A DNA stretch of 46,127 nucleotides from positions 1 to 46,127 of the forward strand of contig JBCCHN010000031.1 in the NCBI GenBank assembly GCA_039028695.1, given 5' to 3'. Both the position numbers and the translations under genes were made by a program. Positions 35,136-43,544 of the stretch are shown here, one piece after another. Within the stretch, counting starts at the first letter, position 1, and each line of letters begins with the position of its first letter. Under the pieces are notes generated by a model, which saw nothing but the letters and a program-made list of their open reading frames with translations, did not search any database and had not been told where the DNA came from. The DNA comes from JANQKX01 sp039028695 (lineage in GTDB: Bacteria; Pseudomonadota; Alphaproteobacteria; Kiloniellales; Kiloniellaceae).

Positions 35136-36344
35136 ATGCATGATACGACGATACCTATTGGAAGCATGGTGCCACTCAGCGGCCCTTCTTCGGCTGACGG
35201 GAATGAGTTTAGAAATGGCCTTGAACTTGCAGCCGAAGAAATCAATCAGCGGTCCGGTATTCTAGGAAAAAAGATTAGGCTTTTTTTCGAAGATACAGGC
35301 ACACAAAGTGCAACCGAGGTTGTACGAGCGGCAAGAATTCTCATAGATAATGGGGTCCATGCTATCATCAATGGGTACAATATTGGCTCGCAAAATTCAG
35401 AATATGAACCTATTGCCGATGCCGGTGTTATCTACATCCATCACAATACGCTCCTACAACACCATGATACTGTGATGAGCAATCCGGACCGCTACTTTGG
35501 GTGTTTTATGGGCGACCCTGCAGAATATTGGTATGGACAGGGATTTATCAAATTTGCATCCTGGTTACGTGACACCGGCCAGTGGGAACCGAGAAACAGA
35601 AAAATCGCAATTGTATCTGGAACTAAACCCTATAGCGTTGTAATTGCGAACGCCATGGCGTCTGCTTCGCCTCAATTCGGCTGGGACCTTGTGTCTCGCC
35701 CCATTGTGGTTAGTTCACCAACCAGAAATTGGAAAGAGTACCTAGATACCATCAGAAATCTAGACCCGGCCATTTTAGCGATAACACAGTTTTACTCCGG
35801 TGATCTTGCCCGATTTCAACTCAGTTTTATGGAAAACCCGATTCCAAGTCTTCTCTACTTGCAGTACGGCGCGCTCCATCGGTCTTTCAAAGAGGCAGTC
35901 GGCGAAAAGGCCGCTGGCGTTATTGTCGGCACTATGATTGGCCTGCCCCGTGACGAAATGGGTCGGGGGTTTGCCGAAAAATACTTCCGGTCTTTCGGTC
36001 CTGACTCGACGCCTGAAGTAGGGTGTCAACCTTATACCTCGTTACACCACTATGCGATTGCCGCATCAATCGCCGGAGGAACTGGAGGCCCTGGAGAAAT
36101 CGAAAAGAACCGCGTCGTTGCCGATTGCCTACTCAGATACCCATATAGAAGTGTTGCAGGCACCATCCGCTATCATCGCAAATGGCAAGCTGCCGTTCCC
36201 TACCCCGACGCAGTGCATGACCCGTCCCTCGGATTGCCGCATTTATTTTATCAAATTAGAAACCCCGATCAGGAGCATGCTCTTATTGCACCCGACCCAT
36301 ATGCAGACGCAAAATTCGTATTGCCTACATGGTTGCAGAACTGA
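35136..36344 (+). CDS. Leaderless AmiC-like periplasmic-binding-fold protein
   Basis: A 402-aa Peripla_BP-fold protein that begins directly with the mature fold (TTIPIGSMVPLSGPSSADG), with no signal peptide. It resembles the operon's exported binding protein over its length, for example PIPSLLYLQYGALHRSF against PVPGALLYLQYGPSQPEF. The lack of export signal and position 19 nt after a soluble kinase suggest a cytosolic ligand sensor. AmiC of Pseudomonas aeruginosa, a cytosolic amide sensor of the same fold that controls AmiR, is the precedent. An upstream missed signal peptide is unlikely because the kinase stop is only 19 nt away. Confidence 0.82.
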   Translation: MHDTTIPIGSMVPLSGPSSADGNEFRNGLELAAEEINQRSGILGKKIRLFFEDTGTQSATEVVRAARILIDNGVHAIINGYNIGSQNSEYEPIADAGVIYIHHNTLLQHHDTVMSNPDRYFGCFMGDPAEYWYGQGFIKFASWLRDTGQWEPRNRKIAIVSGTKPYSVVIANAMASASPQFGWDLVSRPIVVSSPTRNWKEYLDTIRNLDPAILAITQFYSGDLARFQLSFMENPIPSLLYLQYGALHRSFKEAVGEKAAGVIVGTMIGLPRDEMGRGFAEKYFRSFGPDSTPEVGCQPYTSLHHYAIAASIAGGTGGPGEIEKNRVVADCLLRYPYRSVAGTIRYHRKWQAAVPYPDAVHDPSLGLPHLFYQIRNPDQEHALIAPDPYADAKFVLPTWLQN

Positions 36345-36588
36345 AGCCTACAAGAGCATCCATTAATTTTGCGATGCAATCGATCAGGAACAAAATATTC
36401 AATCTACCCAGGTTTTTCCCAAAGCACCAAAATTCTACTGAATCGAAACTCTCATCCATCCATCACATTTCTCGGGGAGGGTTCGCATGTGACCAAGAAA
36501 GGGTCGATTGTGCGACAGGTGCCTTCCATCGCCGCCTTCACCTTGAATTGCTATGAGTTGGTGATATCTATTCACGGGGGCAAATGGC
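36345..36588. other. Intergenic region, no gene seen
   Basis: About 240 bases between the sensor-like gene and the transporter gene. Overlapping short open frames run out of the preceding gene without start signals. No clear terminator. Confidence 0.4.
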
Positions 36589-37521
36589 ATGAATGTGGCC
36601 ATCATCGGCGTTCTCCTGACGCTGCTTTTTGTCTTTCTTGAAGCTACTCAATTCGTCTACTTCGGCGGCCTGTTCCAACAAATGAGTTCGTTTCACTACG
36701 GGGCGCTGGTATTCGGCTCGATGATCCTGTTGTTCGTTGGCGGCACAGCGATCCGCGACCCGCAAGTACTCCGACATGCCTGGAACAATCCCAGGCCTGT
36801 CATCGCTGTAAACCTCTGTGTTGTTTTCGCGCTTGGTGCCTACCTGCTCTCGGTGCAGCTGGTTGAGCCTGCTATCACCTACGCGATCTCTTCCGCCGCC
36901 ATGCCCGTGACCACATACGTGCTCTTCCGACTGGGTGTCCAGGAAGGCGAAGGCATGCGCAATCGAACCGAGGGAGCTGGTACCTTCTTACTGTTCATCA
37001 GCATCTTGTATCTTGGGTACATAACGATTTCCGGCCAGTCTGGATTTGTGCGTGGAGGCGGAACGGCTGCTGCGGTCGGCGGCGTCGGGCTGGCAATCAT
37101 TGATGGCGTGCTTTTTACGTGGGTCCTAGTGATCTCACAGCGGCTTAATAAGGTGGGCATCGGGCCCGGCGCGGTACTTGGACTTCGGCTACCGCTATAT
37201 GTTCTAGTGGCGAGCGCACTCACGATTGCTGGCGTAGATGCGCGCGAGCCATTGCCGCTGTCAGACATTGCGTTTTTCGTGTTGGTGGGATTACTTCTAA
37301 CCGTCCCGCCCCTCTATGCCCTACAAAAAGCGATTTCCATGGTTTCCACTTTGACCATTAGTTCGCTAACCGCGCTGGGGCCCTTCGTGATCTTCGCCCT
37401 TCAGATGGTCGAGGGCCGGGTGGCGTACTCTGACACCACGCTGGTGGGCCTCGCCATTTACTCGCTCGCCTCTATGCTATCGGCGATCGGTGCGGTTCGC
37501 GCGGCAACTCAATCGGGGTAG
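36589..37521 (+). CDS. DMT-superfamily (EamA-like) membrane transporter
   Basis: A 310-aa protein with about ten hydrophobic segments in two halves, the layout of drug/metabolite exporters. The start ATG is preceded by GGGGG about 10 nt upstream. The substrate is unknown. The gene stands alone with no obvious operon partner and is more GC-rich than the preceding sensor genes. Confidence 0.75.
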   Translation: MNVAIIGVLLTLLFVFLEATQFVYFGGLFQQMSSFHYGALVFGSMILLFVGGTAIRDPQVLRHAWNNPRPVIAVNLCVVFALGAYLLSVQLVEPAITYAISSAAMPVTTYVLFRLGVQEGEGMRNRTEGAGTFLLFISILYLGYITISGQSGFVRGGGTAAAVGGVGLAIIDGVLFTWVLVISQRLNKVGIGPGAVLGLRLPLYVLVASALTIAGVDAREPLPLSDIAFFVLVGLLLTVPPLYALQKAISMVSTLTISSLTALGPFVIFALQMVEGRVAYSDTTLVGLAIYSLASMLSAIGAVRAATQSG

Positions 37522-37598
37522 TAAAAGACATCGCCCGGAACTAGTCATCAAGCAGTCGCCTGACTGTTGAGTCTTAAAATTGCTGGAGCAAGAACCTC

Positions 37599-38447
37599 AT
37601 GAATGACGATGCAAGGGTGTCACCAGAATACATTCACGGCAATTCGCCAGAAGAACAGAGACGTTTGTCTTCACTCAACGACATCTTGAATGATTCTTGC
37701 TTGAAAGAGCTTAATCTTCAGCCGGGCGAGAATGTTCTAGATCTCGGGTGCGGACTAGGGCAGTTCACGCGGCTGATGGCGCGCACCGTGGGCAGCAAAG
37801 GATGCGTCGTCGGGATTGAGCGAGATCGTTTTCAAATCATACAAGCGCAAAAACGCGCCGATGGTTCAAAAGAATCCAAGCTCGTGGAGTTTCGACCAGG
37901 CGATGCGCAGGAGCTTCCCTTGCATGAATCAGAATGGGGCAGCTTCGATGTTGCCCATGCCCGGTTTCTTTTAGAGCATGTGCCCCGTCCAGCCTTGGTG
38001 ATCGAACAGATGATTCGCTCTGTGCGTCCTGGTGGAAGAGTTGTTGTTATTGATGATGACCATGGCGATTTTCGACCTTGGCCCGAACCGTCAGGGTTCC
38101 ATGCCCTTTGGCAGGCCTACGTCGCTTCATTTGAACGACTTGGCAACGACCCTTTTGTTGGCCGTCGCCTTGTTGCGTTGCTGCAAGGTGGCGGGCTCAC
38201 TTCCCTTCGCAATAGTTGCGTGTTCTTTGGCGGTTGCGCGGGGAATGAAAGGTTTCAGGCAACCGCTGACAACTTGATCGCTGCTCTCGAGGGCGCTAAA
38301 GGCACGATAATGTCGGAAGGCCTTTTGGACGAAGATTCTTTCCTCGCCGGTATAAACGGGCTTCAGCAATGGAAAGCGAACCCTGCCGCCGCTTTGTGGT
38401 ATTCGGCATGCTGCGCAGAAGGCTTGGTTCCCAATCAGAACAAGTGA
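37599..38447 (+). CDS. SAM-dependent class I methyltransferase
   Basis: A 282-aa protein. Motif I is VLDLGCGLGQ at about 46-55, an acidic residue follows in VVGIERD, and motif post-I/II is FRPGDAQELPL with FDVAHARFLLEHVPRP, typical of Methyltransf_11/UbiE-like enzymes. The acceptor is unknown. GGAG lies about 11 nt before ATG 37599. Confidence 0.87.
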   Translation: MNDDARVSPEYIHGNSPEEQRRLSSLNDILNDSCLKELNLQPGENVLDLGCGLGQFTRLMARTVGSKGCVVGIERDRFQIIQAQKRADGSKESKLVEFRPGDAQELPLHESEWGSFDVAHARFLLEHVPRPALVIEQMIRSVRPGGRVVVIDDDHGDFRPWPEPSGFHALWQAYVASFERLGNDPFVGRRLVALLQGGGLTSLRNSCVFFGGCAGNERFQATADNLIAALEGAKGTIMSEGLLDEDSFLAGINGLQQWKANPAAALWYSACCAEGLVPNQNK

Positions 38448-38498
38448 CTTGGGGCGCCGGACTGCCTGCATTTGAGCGGCATGAAAAAATCGAAGTCG

Positions 38499-39122
38499 TC
38501 AGGGCACCTCTGGAGGCCTGGTGAACCAAAGGCGGATGCCTAAGGCCATTAGAATAGCGCCAAGTATCCGGCTAACCCATCGTGCCGTGGCTTGTAGCCA
38601 TCTCCGCACATTTGAAATCTGCAATACGTAAACAAACATAACCCAGAAACCAGCACTTACCCCGATAGTTGTGCACATGAGCAGCGCGAGGTAGAGGATC
38701 GTCGAATCTGGATGAACAAATACAGCAAGGATTCCGAGATAGAAAAGCGGACCTTTCGGATTGAGTAGGTTGTTCAATAGACCCTGAAAATACCAGTGTC
38801 GATTGAGCCTCTTTGGCGATTCGTCATTGCCAATCAAACTTGAGTTTGGCCTTAGACTCTGCCACCCGAGGAAAATCAAATAGGCTCCCCCAACCAATTT
38901 CAAAATCGTGAAGGCTACGATGCTTTGGGCAACCAGCCAGCCAATGCCTAAAAGACAATAGGACAGATGCACAAGATTACCCGTCACGATTCCGGCACTT
39001 GTCCAGGCTCCTGCATTCCGCCCGCCAACAACAGTGTTTCGAGCGACAAGTGCGAAGTCAGGGCCTGGACTGATCATGATCAGTACAGTTAGCCCCGCGA
39101 TACTCAATAGTTCTGCAACCAT
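38499..39122 (-). CDS. LysE/RhtB-family amino acid exporter
   Basis: A 207-aa membrane protein with the family N-terminus (SIAGLTVLIMISPGPDFALV), the NPKGPLFYLG motif and about six hydrophobic segments. It is convergent with the methyltransferase gene. The exported amino acid is not determinable. Confidence 0.88.
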   Translation of the reverse strand: MVAELLSIAGLTVLIMISPGPDFALVARNTVVGGRNAGAWTSAGIVTGNLVHLSYCLLGIGWLVAQSIVAFTILKLVGGAYLIFLGWQSLRPNSSLIGNDESPKRLNRHWYFQGLLNNLLNPKGPLFYLGILAVFVHPDSTILYLALLMCTTIGVSAGFWVMFVYVLQISNVRRWLQATARWVSRILGAILMALGIRLWFTRPPEVP

Positions 39123-39344
39123 CTCACCACGCTAAGTTCTTATAAGCACTAGGTCAAAAAACGGCCTGTTTTGCAGTTGCCAAATACTCCGACGTTTACT
39201 TCTGCCTTGGTCACATTCTCCCCTAAAGCCACCTTGTACCTGAGTCAGGACTTTGGGGCAAAGCAGATTACATCTGAGCTGCTTTGGGACGAGCGATTTT
39301 AGTCAATAGACGACAATCGACCTTCCCCGTGTTAGACTGCGCCA
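39123..39344. other. Divergent intergenic region
   Basis: About 220 bases between the divergent exporter and reductase genes. It must hold both promoters, but I identify no specific operator. Confidence 0.4.
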
Positions 39345-39887
39345 ATGACATCAGGACACGTGTTTATGGCATTGAGCCTTGACGGTTTTGTAGCGCGCCG
39401 CGACGGTGGCGTCGACTGGCTCAACAAGTATCGAGACGGCGACGAGGACCACGGCTTTGCAGAATTCATGGCTTCCGTCGACGGACTGGTCATGGGACGT
39501 GCCTCTTATGAGAATGTTCTTACGTTCGGCGAGTGGTTTTACTCAAAGCCTGTCGTCGTGATGAGCCGATCATTAACAGATGCCGACATTCCTGAGAAGA
39601 TAAGGGATCGCGTGCGGCTCTCTGATCAGACACCTAATGATTTAATGGCTCAGCTGGATGAGGAAGGCTGGAAACGTGCCTATGTGGACGGCGGGATGAT
39701 TGTTCAGTCGTTTCTTTCGGCGGGCCTCATTGAAGATTTGACCCTTACCCGGGTACCAATCCTTCTAGGTGAAGGAATTCCTTTGTTTGGTGCTTTGAAT
39801 GCAGACATTGAACTTGAACACGCTGAAACAAAGACATTTCCATCTGGTTTGGTCAGTTCAAAGTACAAAGTGTGTTGGTTTGATTGA
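39345..39887 (+). CDS. Dihydrofolate reductase-like (RibD C-terminal domain) protein
   Basis: A 180-aa protein with the RibD_C/YyaP-like pattern: VFMALSLDGFVARRDGGVDWL at the start, DGLVMGRASYENVL mid-protein and YVDGGMIVQSFLSAGLIEDLTLTRVPILLGEGIPLF near the end (described by segments). This is an NADPH-dependent reductase fold distinct from housekeeping FolA. The true substrate is unknown and many members are called stress-related. Confidence 0.85.
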   Translation: MTSGHVFMALSLDGFVARRDGGVDWLNKYRDGDEDHGFAEFMASVDGLVMGRASYENVLTFGEWFYSKPVVVMSRSLTDADIPEKIRDRVRLSDQTPNDLMAQLDEEGWKRAYVDGGMIVQSFLSAGLIEDLTLTRVPILLGEGIPLFGALNADIELEHAETKTFPSGLVSSKYKVCWFD

Positions 39888-40209
39888 CTAACTGTCCTAC
39901 TTCTGCCCCGGGTCACCGGTCGACGGATCATGGCACTGTTAAAAAAAGTCAGCTGCTGGGAGAACAATTGAAATTACTGGGGCATAAGGTCGAGGCCTGA
40001 GGATAGTCAACTCGGTCGTGCGTTGATCCATGAATATGTGGCGGTGGCAGTAAGTAAATCCGGTTCGGCTCGCCGCAGGTTCAGTAGTTTTGCAGCTATT
40101 GCCTAAGAGAGTTAAGTCTCGATCCAATTGGCCACCGACCACAGAACGGTCTAAACTGTGGCTCCAAGACCATAGACGGCAATAGACATCACCCAGGGAG
40201 GGTTAGGCT
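39888..40209. other. Intergenic region, no gene seen
   Basis: About 320 bases upstream of the SLC13-type gene. A good ribosome site (GGGAGG) sits 8-10 nt before the ATG at 40210. I see no RNA gene, repeat or terminator. Confidence 0.4.
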
Positions 40210-41973
40210 ATGTCCCAAGCGGTTCTTGTCAGCTTGCTACTCTTGGGGACTCTAGCGCTCTTCATGTGGGGACGATGGCGTCATGATGTGGTGGCCTTCT
40301 TTGCCCTGGTGGTCGCCCTCCTCCTTGGTGTGGTGCCGATCGACCAGGCCTTCGTTGGATTTAGCCACCCGGCCGTGGTCACGGTTGCCTTGGTCCTGGT
40401 GCTCAGCTGGACCTTGGACGCCACCGGCGTAATCGAAGGGCTGGCGCGTCGATTGGCAACCGTGGCCCAAACGCGCTTCGCGAATCTCGCGGTGCTAACC
40501 GGAATTGGTACCGCGATCTCAGGCTTCATGAACAATGTTGGCGCTTTGGCCGTGCTCATGCCGCTCGCCATGCGCACGGCCCGGGAACCGAGCAGGGTTC
40601 TCATGCCTCTCAGCTTCGCCACCCTTCTTGGCGGCATGCTGACGGAAATAGGTACGCCGCCCAATATCATTATCGCCGCTTATCGCCGAGAGACCACAGG
40701 CGAAGCCTTTCATCTATTTGATTTCACACCGGTCGGCGCCGTCGTAGCGTTGGTTGGTTTGATTTACCTCGTCACCGTCGGCTGGCGGCTGATCCCCAAA
40801 AGGCGGCACGGAACCAAACAGCCAGTGGCCCTGCTCAAGGGCGTGGGCTACATCTCCGAGGTGCTCGTACCGGGCGGCTCGAAGTCCATCGGCAAACCGG
40901 TACGCTTGTTGGAGCGCGCGCAAAACAACGAGACCATCGTGGTCGGGATGATCCGGAACAACCAACACCTGCTGGGCAACATCAGGAGCGAGATCTTAGA
41001 AGAGGGCGATCTGCTAATAGTTAGGGCCGAGCAATCAGCCTTGCTAACCTTGGTCAATAGTGCCGAGCTGGAGTTTCTCGCTGACGCCCATATCCCACCC
41101 GATAGCTTGGGTTCGGAGGACGTGGTTCTGATGGAGGTGGTTGTGCGGCCGCGCGGTAGATTGGAACGGCGCACCGCTCGCAATGTAGGCCTGCACCGGC
41201 TCTACGGTATCAATCTGTTGGCCATTGCCCGCCACGGCGCGCGCATAAAGGGTCGCATCGGTCATACTGTGCTGATGGCTGGCGACGTGTTGCTTGTGCA
41301 AGGCGAAAAGGAGGGGCTGCAGGATACGATGATGGCCCTGGGATGCCTGCCGTTGGCCCAGCAAAACCTTAGACCTCCCCGCGCCGGCCCCCGCTGGCTG
41401 TCAGGTGCGATTTTCGCGTTGGCCATACTATCGGTCATGTTTGGCATCTTGGCGATCGAGGTAGCACTGGCAGTAGCGGTTTTGGCGTTGGTTGTCCTCA
41501 AGGTGATTCAAGCGCGAGAGGTCTATGAAGCAATCGACTGGTCTGTTGTGGTTTTGCTGGGGGCCCTCATCCCGTTGGGAACGGCGCTGGAAAGCTCGGG
41601 TGTGACAATAATGTTATCCGAAGGTCTTTTGAGCCTGACCGACAATCTGCCCCTTTGGATGCTGCTTGGCCTTTTGGTGGCGCTCACCATGGTGCTGACG
41701 AACCTGATCAACAATGCCGCAACGGCGGTCGTGATGGGGCCTTTTGCCGTGGCGATGGCTCACGGACTCGGGGTCAGCATTGATCCTTTCCTAATGGCGG
41801 TCGCCATCGGCGCCTCTTGTGCCTTCCTCACCCCCTTTGGCCATCAGAATAACGTGCTGGTCATGAGCGCTGGCGGGTACCGCTTCGGCGATTACTGGCG
41901 CATTGGTTTGCCCCTGCAGCTGCTGGCACTCGTGCTTGCAGTGCCGCTAATCTTGCTGTTTTGGCCTTTGTAA
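40210..41973 (+). CDS. SLC13/CitT-type transporter with two RCK_C (TrkA-C) domains
   Basis: A 587-aa inner-membrane protein. Two hydrophobic repeats flank a cytoplasmic region at about 215-385 with two TrkA-C-like modules (LLGNIRSEILEEGDLLIVRAE, GHTVLMAGDVLLVQGEKEGL). The membrane halves carry SLC13/ArsB-style signatures (FMNNVGALAVLMPLA, LTEIGTPPNIII, LTNLINNAATAVVMGP, FLTPFGHQNNVLV). Relatives move dicarboxylates, sulfate or other anions with sodium. The gene is more GC-rich than its neighbours. Confidence 0.9.
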   Translation: MSQAVLVSLLLLGTLALFMWGRWRHDVVAFFALVVALLLGVVPIDQAFVGFSHPAVVTVALVLVLSWTLDATGVIEGLARRLATVAQTRFANLAVLTGIGTAISGFMNNVGALAVLMPLAMRTAREPSRVLMPLSFATLLGGMLTEIGTPPNIIIAAYRRETTGEAFHLFDFTPVGAVVALVGLIYLVTVGWRLIPKRRHGTKQPVALLKGVGYISEVLVPGGSKSIGKPVRLLERAQNNETIVVGMIRNNQHLLGNIRSEILEEGDLLIVRAEQSALLTLVNSAELEFLADAHIPPDSLGSEDVVLMEVVVRPRGRLERRTARNVGLHRLYGINLLAIARHGARIKGRIGHTVLMAGDVLLVQGEKEGLQDTMMALGCLPLAQQNLRPPRAGPRWLSGAIFALAILSVMFGILAIEVALAVAVLALVVLKVIQAREVYEAIDWSVVVLLGALIPLGTALESSGVTIMLSEGLLSLTDNLPLWMLLGLLVALTMVLTNLINNAATAVVMGPFAVAMAHGLGVSIDPFLMAVAIGASCAFLTPFGHQNNVLVMSAGGYRFGDYWRIGLPLQLLALVLAVPLILLFWPL

Positions 41974-42218
41974 TCGAGTTTGTTCTTATTAATGAAGAAT
42001 GTTTCTATCCCACTGGGTCATATTTTCCTTTGGAACCTCCACAAATCACTTCCCCGATCCGGCGGCAAAGCTGCCTCCCATTGAAAGACAATTGGACAGT
42101 TGAATCTAGTCATGAACCTGCAAACACGTTTGGAGGGGATTAATGCTGTCTATTGCAGACCTTCTAACGATGGTGCATGTTTGAGGAGCCTAACAACAAC
42201 GATCAACAGGCGCGGGGC

Positions 42219-42503
42219 ATGTCAGTTTATCGAGTCACGGAATTTACCTCACCGGATATGGGCAAAACAAAAGAGTTTGCGGAAAGCCTGCGCGAAGACA
42301 TAGCGGCCGCCGGTGCCATCTTTATCGATGTCGTCTCCATGGGTGAAAACAAGGGCTTGGTTATCGCAAAGTACGAAAATCAAGCTGCGATGGAAGCGGC
42401 GACCGACGTTGCCAAAAAAGCATTCGGAAAAATGATCGAAGCTGGTGTCGTCGATGGGGCCAGTGTAAACGCACAGACCGGTGACGTAGTTATAACCTTC
42501 TGA
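42219..42503 (+). CDS. Small conserved-looking protein of unknown function
   Basis: A protein of 94 aa from ATG 42219 (GGGG just upstream), or 108 aa from ATG 42177. The beta-alpha-beta pattern (YRVTEFTSPDMGKTKEFAES, AAGAIFIDVVSMGENKGLVIAKY) resembles ferredoxin-like alpha/beta-barrel dimeric domains. I recognise no specific family. No membrane segment or signal peptide. Confidence 0.6.
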   Translation: MSVYRVTEFTSPDMGKTKEFAESLREDIAAAGAIFIDVVSMGENKGLVIAKYENQAAMEAATDVAKKAFGKMIEAGVVDGASVNAQTGDVVITF

Positions 42504-42971
42504 GGGCGCAGCGAGATCAAAGTTCCGTATGCGGGGTTTTGATTTGCCCTTCGAAGTGCAACACCTTCGACTTCACGGGGTCGGAGAACCGTCCTCACGC
42601 GCTGAAATTATTCGAACCAGTGTCCGTCCCCACTTTGGGTCAATTCTTCCCTTTCAGGGATCGTTTGTTCAATGTCCGCTGTCAGGAGGTCAGCTGACTC
42701 AGCCGGTCTCAATTGGAGTGGTCGGGTCATAGCCAAAAGGCGACACATAGCCGCATTTTAAAATGACTGTGGCTACTGAAAAACTGGCCATCCTGGTGCA
42801 CATCAACAACTTATGATGGCTTCATGAACCTAATTATCTAGGTGCAACCATGTGGCAAACTGGACCAAAGTATCGAGACAGGATATTTGTCCTCCCGATA
42901 ACGATCTTGAGACAGGGACTTTGTTTCCTATTCTCCATTAAGTTGGCCTTCGAATCCCGTGAGAACCTATC
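42504..42971. other. Gene-poor region, 468 bp
   Basis: No convincing gene or RNA. The stretch around 42623-42700 reads tgtccg...tttgggtcaatt...tgtccgctgtcagg and looks like a further degenerate relative of the sequences at 4114 and 45372. Confidence 0.35.
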
Positions 42972-43544
42972 TTGAGCGACGAACCCAGCCCCCAACTTTT
43001 GAAGGCCCTAGAGCGGACCAAAATTTGCGTTTGGAGGTGGTCGCGATCCACCAGGTGCATTCAATACTTTCCCGAATATCCACAAGGTTTGTTCGGTCTG
43101 CCCCGCGAACAGCTGCCCAGATCTGACGAAGAAGTTCTAGCTCGTATTCATCCGGACGATCGTAACCGGGTCGCCAAAGTCTATCGGGAAGCAGAGCTGG
43201 AAAATTGTGGACATGAGGTTGAGTACCGATTTATCGGTCCGAACAATAGCATTCTTTTCTTGTGCGAGATATCTCAGCCTGAGTTTGATGCTAGTGGCAA
43301 ATTTGTTGGTAATTTTGGCACCTGGCATAATCTAACGGAAATTCGAGAGGCTGAAAACGAACTTCGGGAGAGCGAGAAACACCTCTCACTTGCGGTCAGA
43401 ATAGCAGGCCTCGGCTACTGGGTTTGGGACGAAGTTGATGACAAACTCATCTGGTGTTCAGCTGAATTCGCAAAAATCATTGGCATAGCAGACCCCGACA
43501 AAGCCATTGCTGTTCTCGGTTCGTCGGGGGATCAAATCAAATAG
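42972..43544 (+). CDS. N-terminal PAS part of a hybrid histidine kinase, ending at an in-frame TAG
   Basis: A 190-aa piece with one full PAS/PAC domain (CVWRWSRSTRCIQYFPEYPQ, ARIHPDDRNRVAKVYREAE, HNLTEIREAENELRESEK) and the beginning of a second (LAVRIAGLGYWVWDEVDD). It stops at TAG 43542-43544. The same frame continues with VHRDDRARY, exactly where a PAS domain should continue, so this and the next entry were one gene of about 775 codons. The start is TTG 42972. A free PAS fragment is probably non-functional unless the stop is an error or is read through. Confidence 0.75.
   Translation: MSDEPSPQLLKALERTKICVWRWSRSTRCIQYFPEYPQGLFGLPREQLPRSDEEVLARIHPDDRNRVAKVYREAELENCGHEVEYRFIGPNNSILFLCEISQPEFDASGKFVGNFGTWHNLTEIREAENELRESEKHLSLAVRIAGLGYWVWDEVDDKLIWCSAEFAKIIGIADPDKAIAVLGSSGDQIK

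Noticed and set aside
36329..36641. Short overlapping plus-strand frames after the sensor-like gene
   Set aside because: They run out of the preceding gene in other frames, have no start signals and encode nothing recognisable.
43542..43544. Programmed amber readthrough (pyrrolysine-type) in the hybrid kinase
   Set aside because: No suppressor tRNA or PylRS is visible and a histidine kinase is an unlikely target; mutation or error is simpler.
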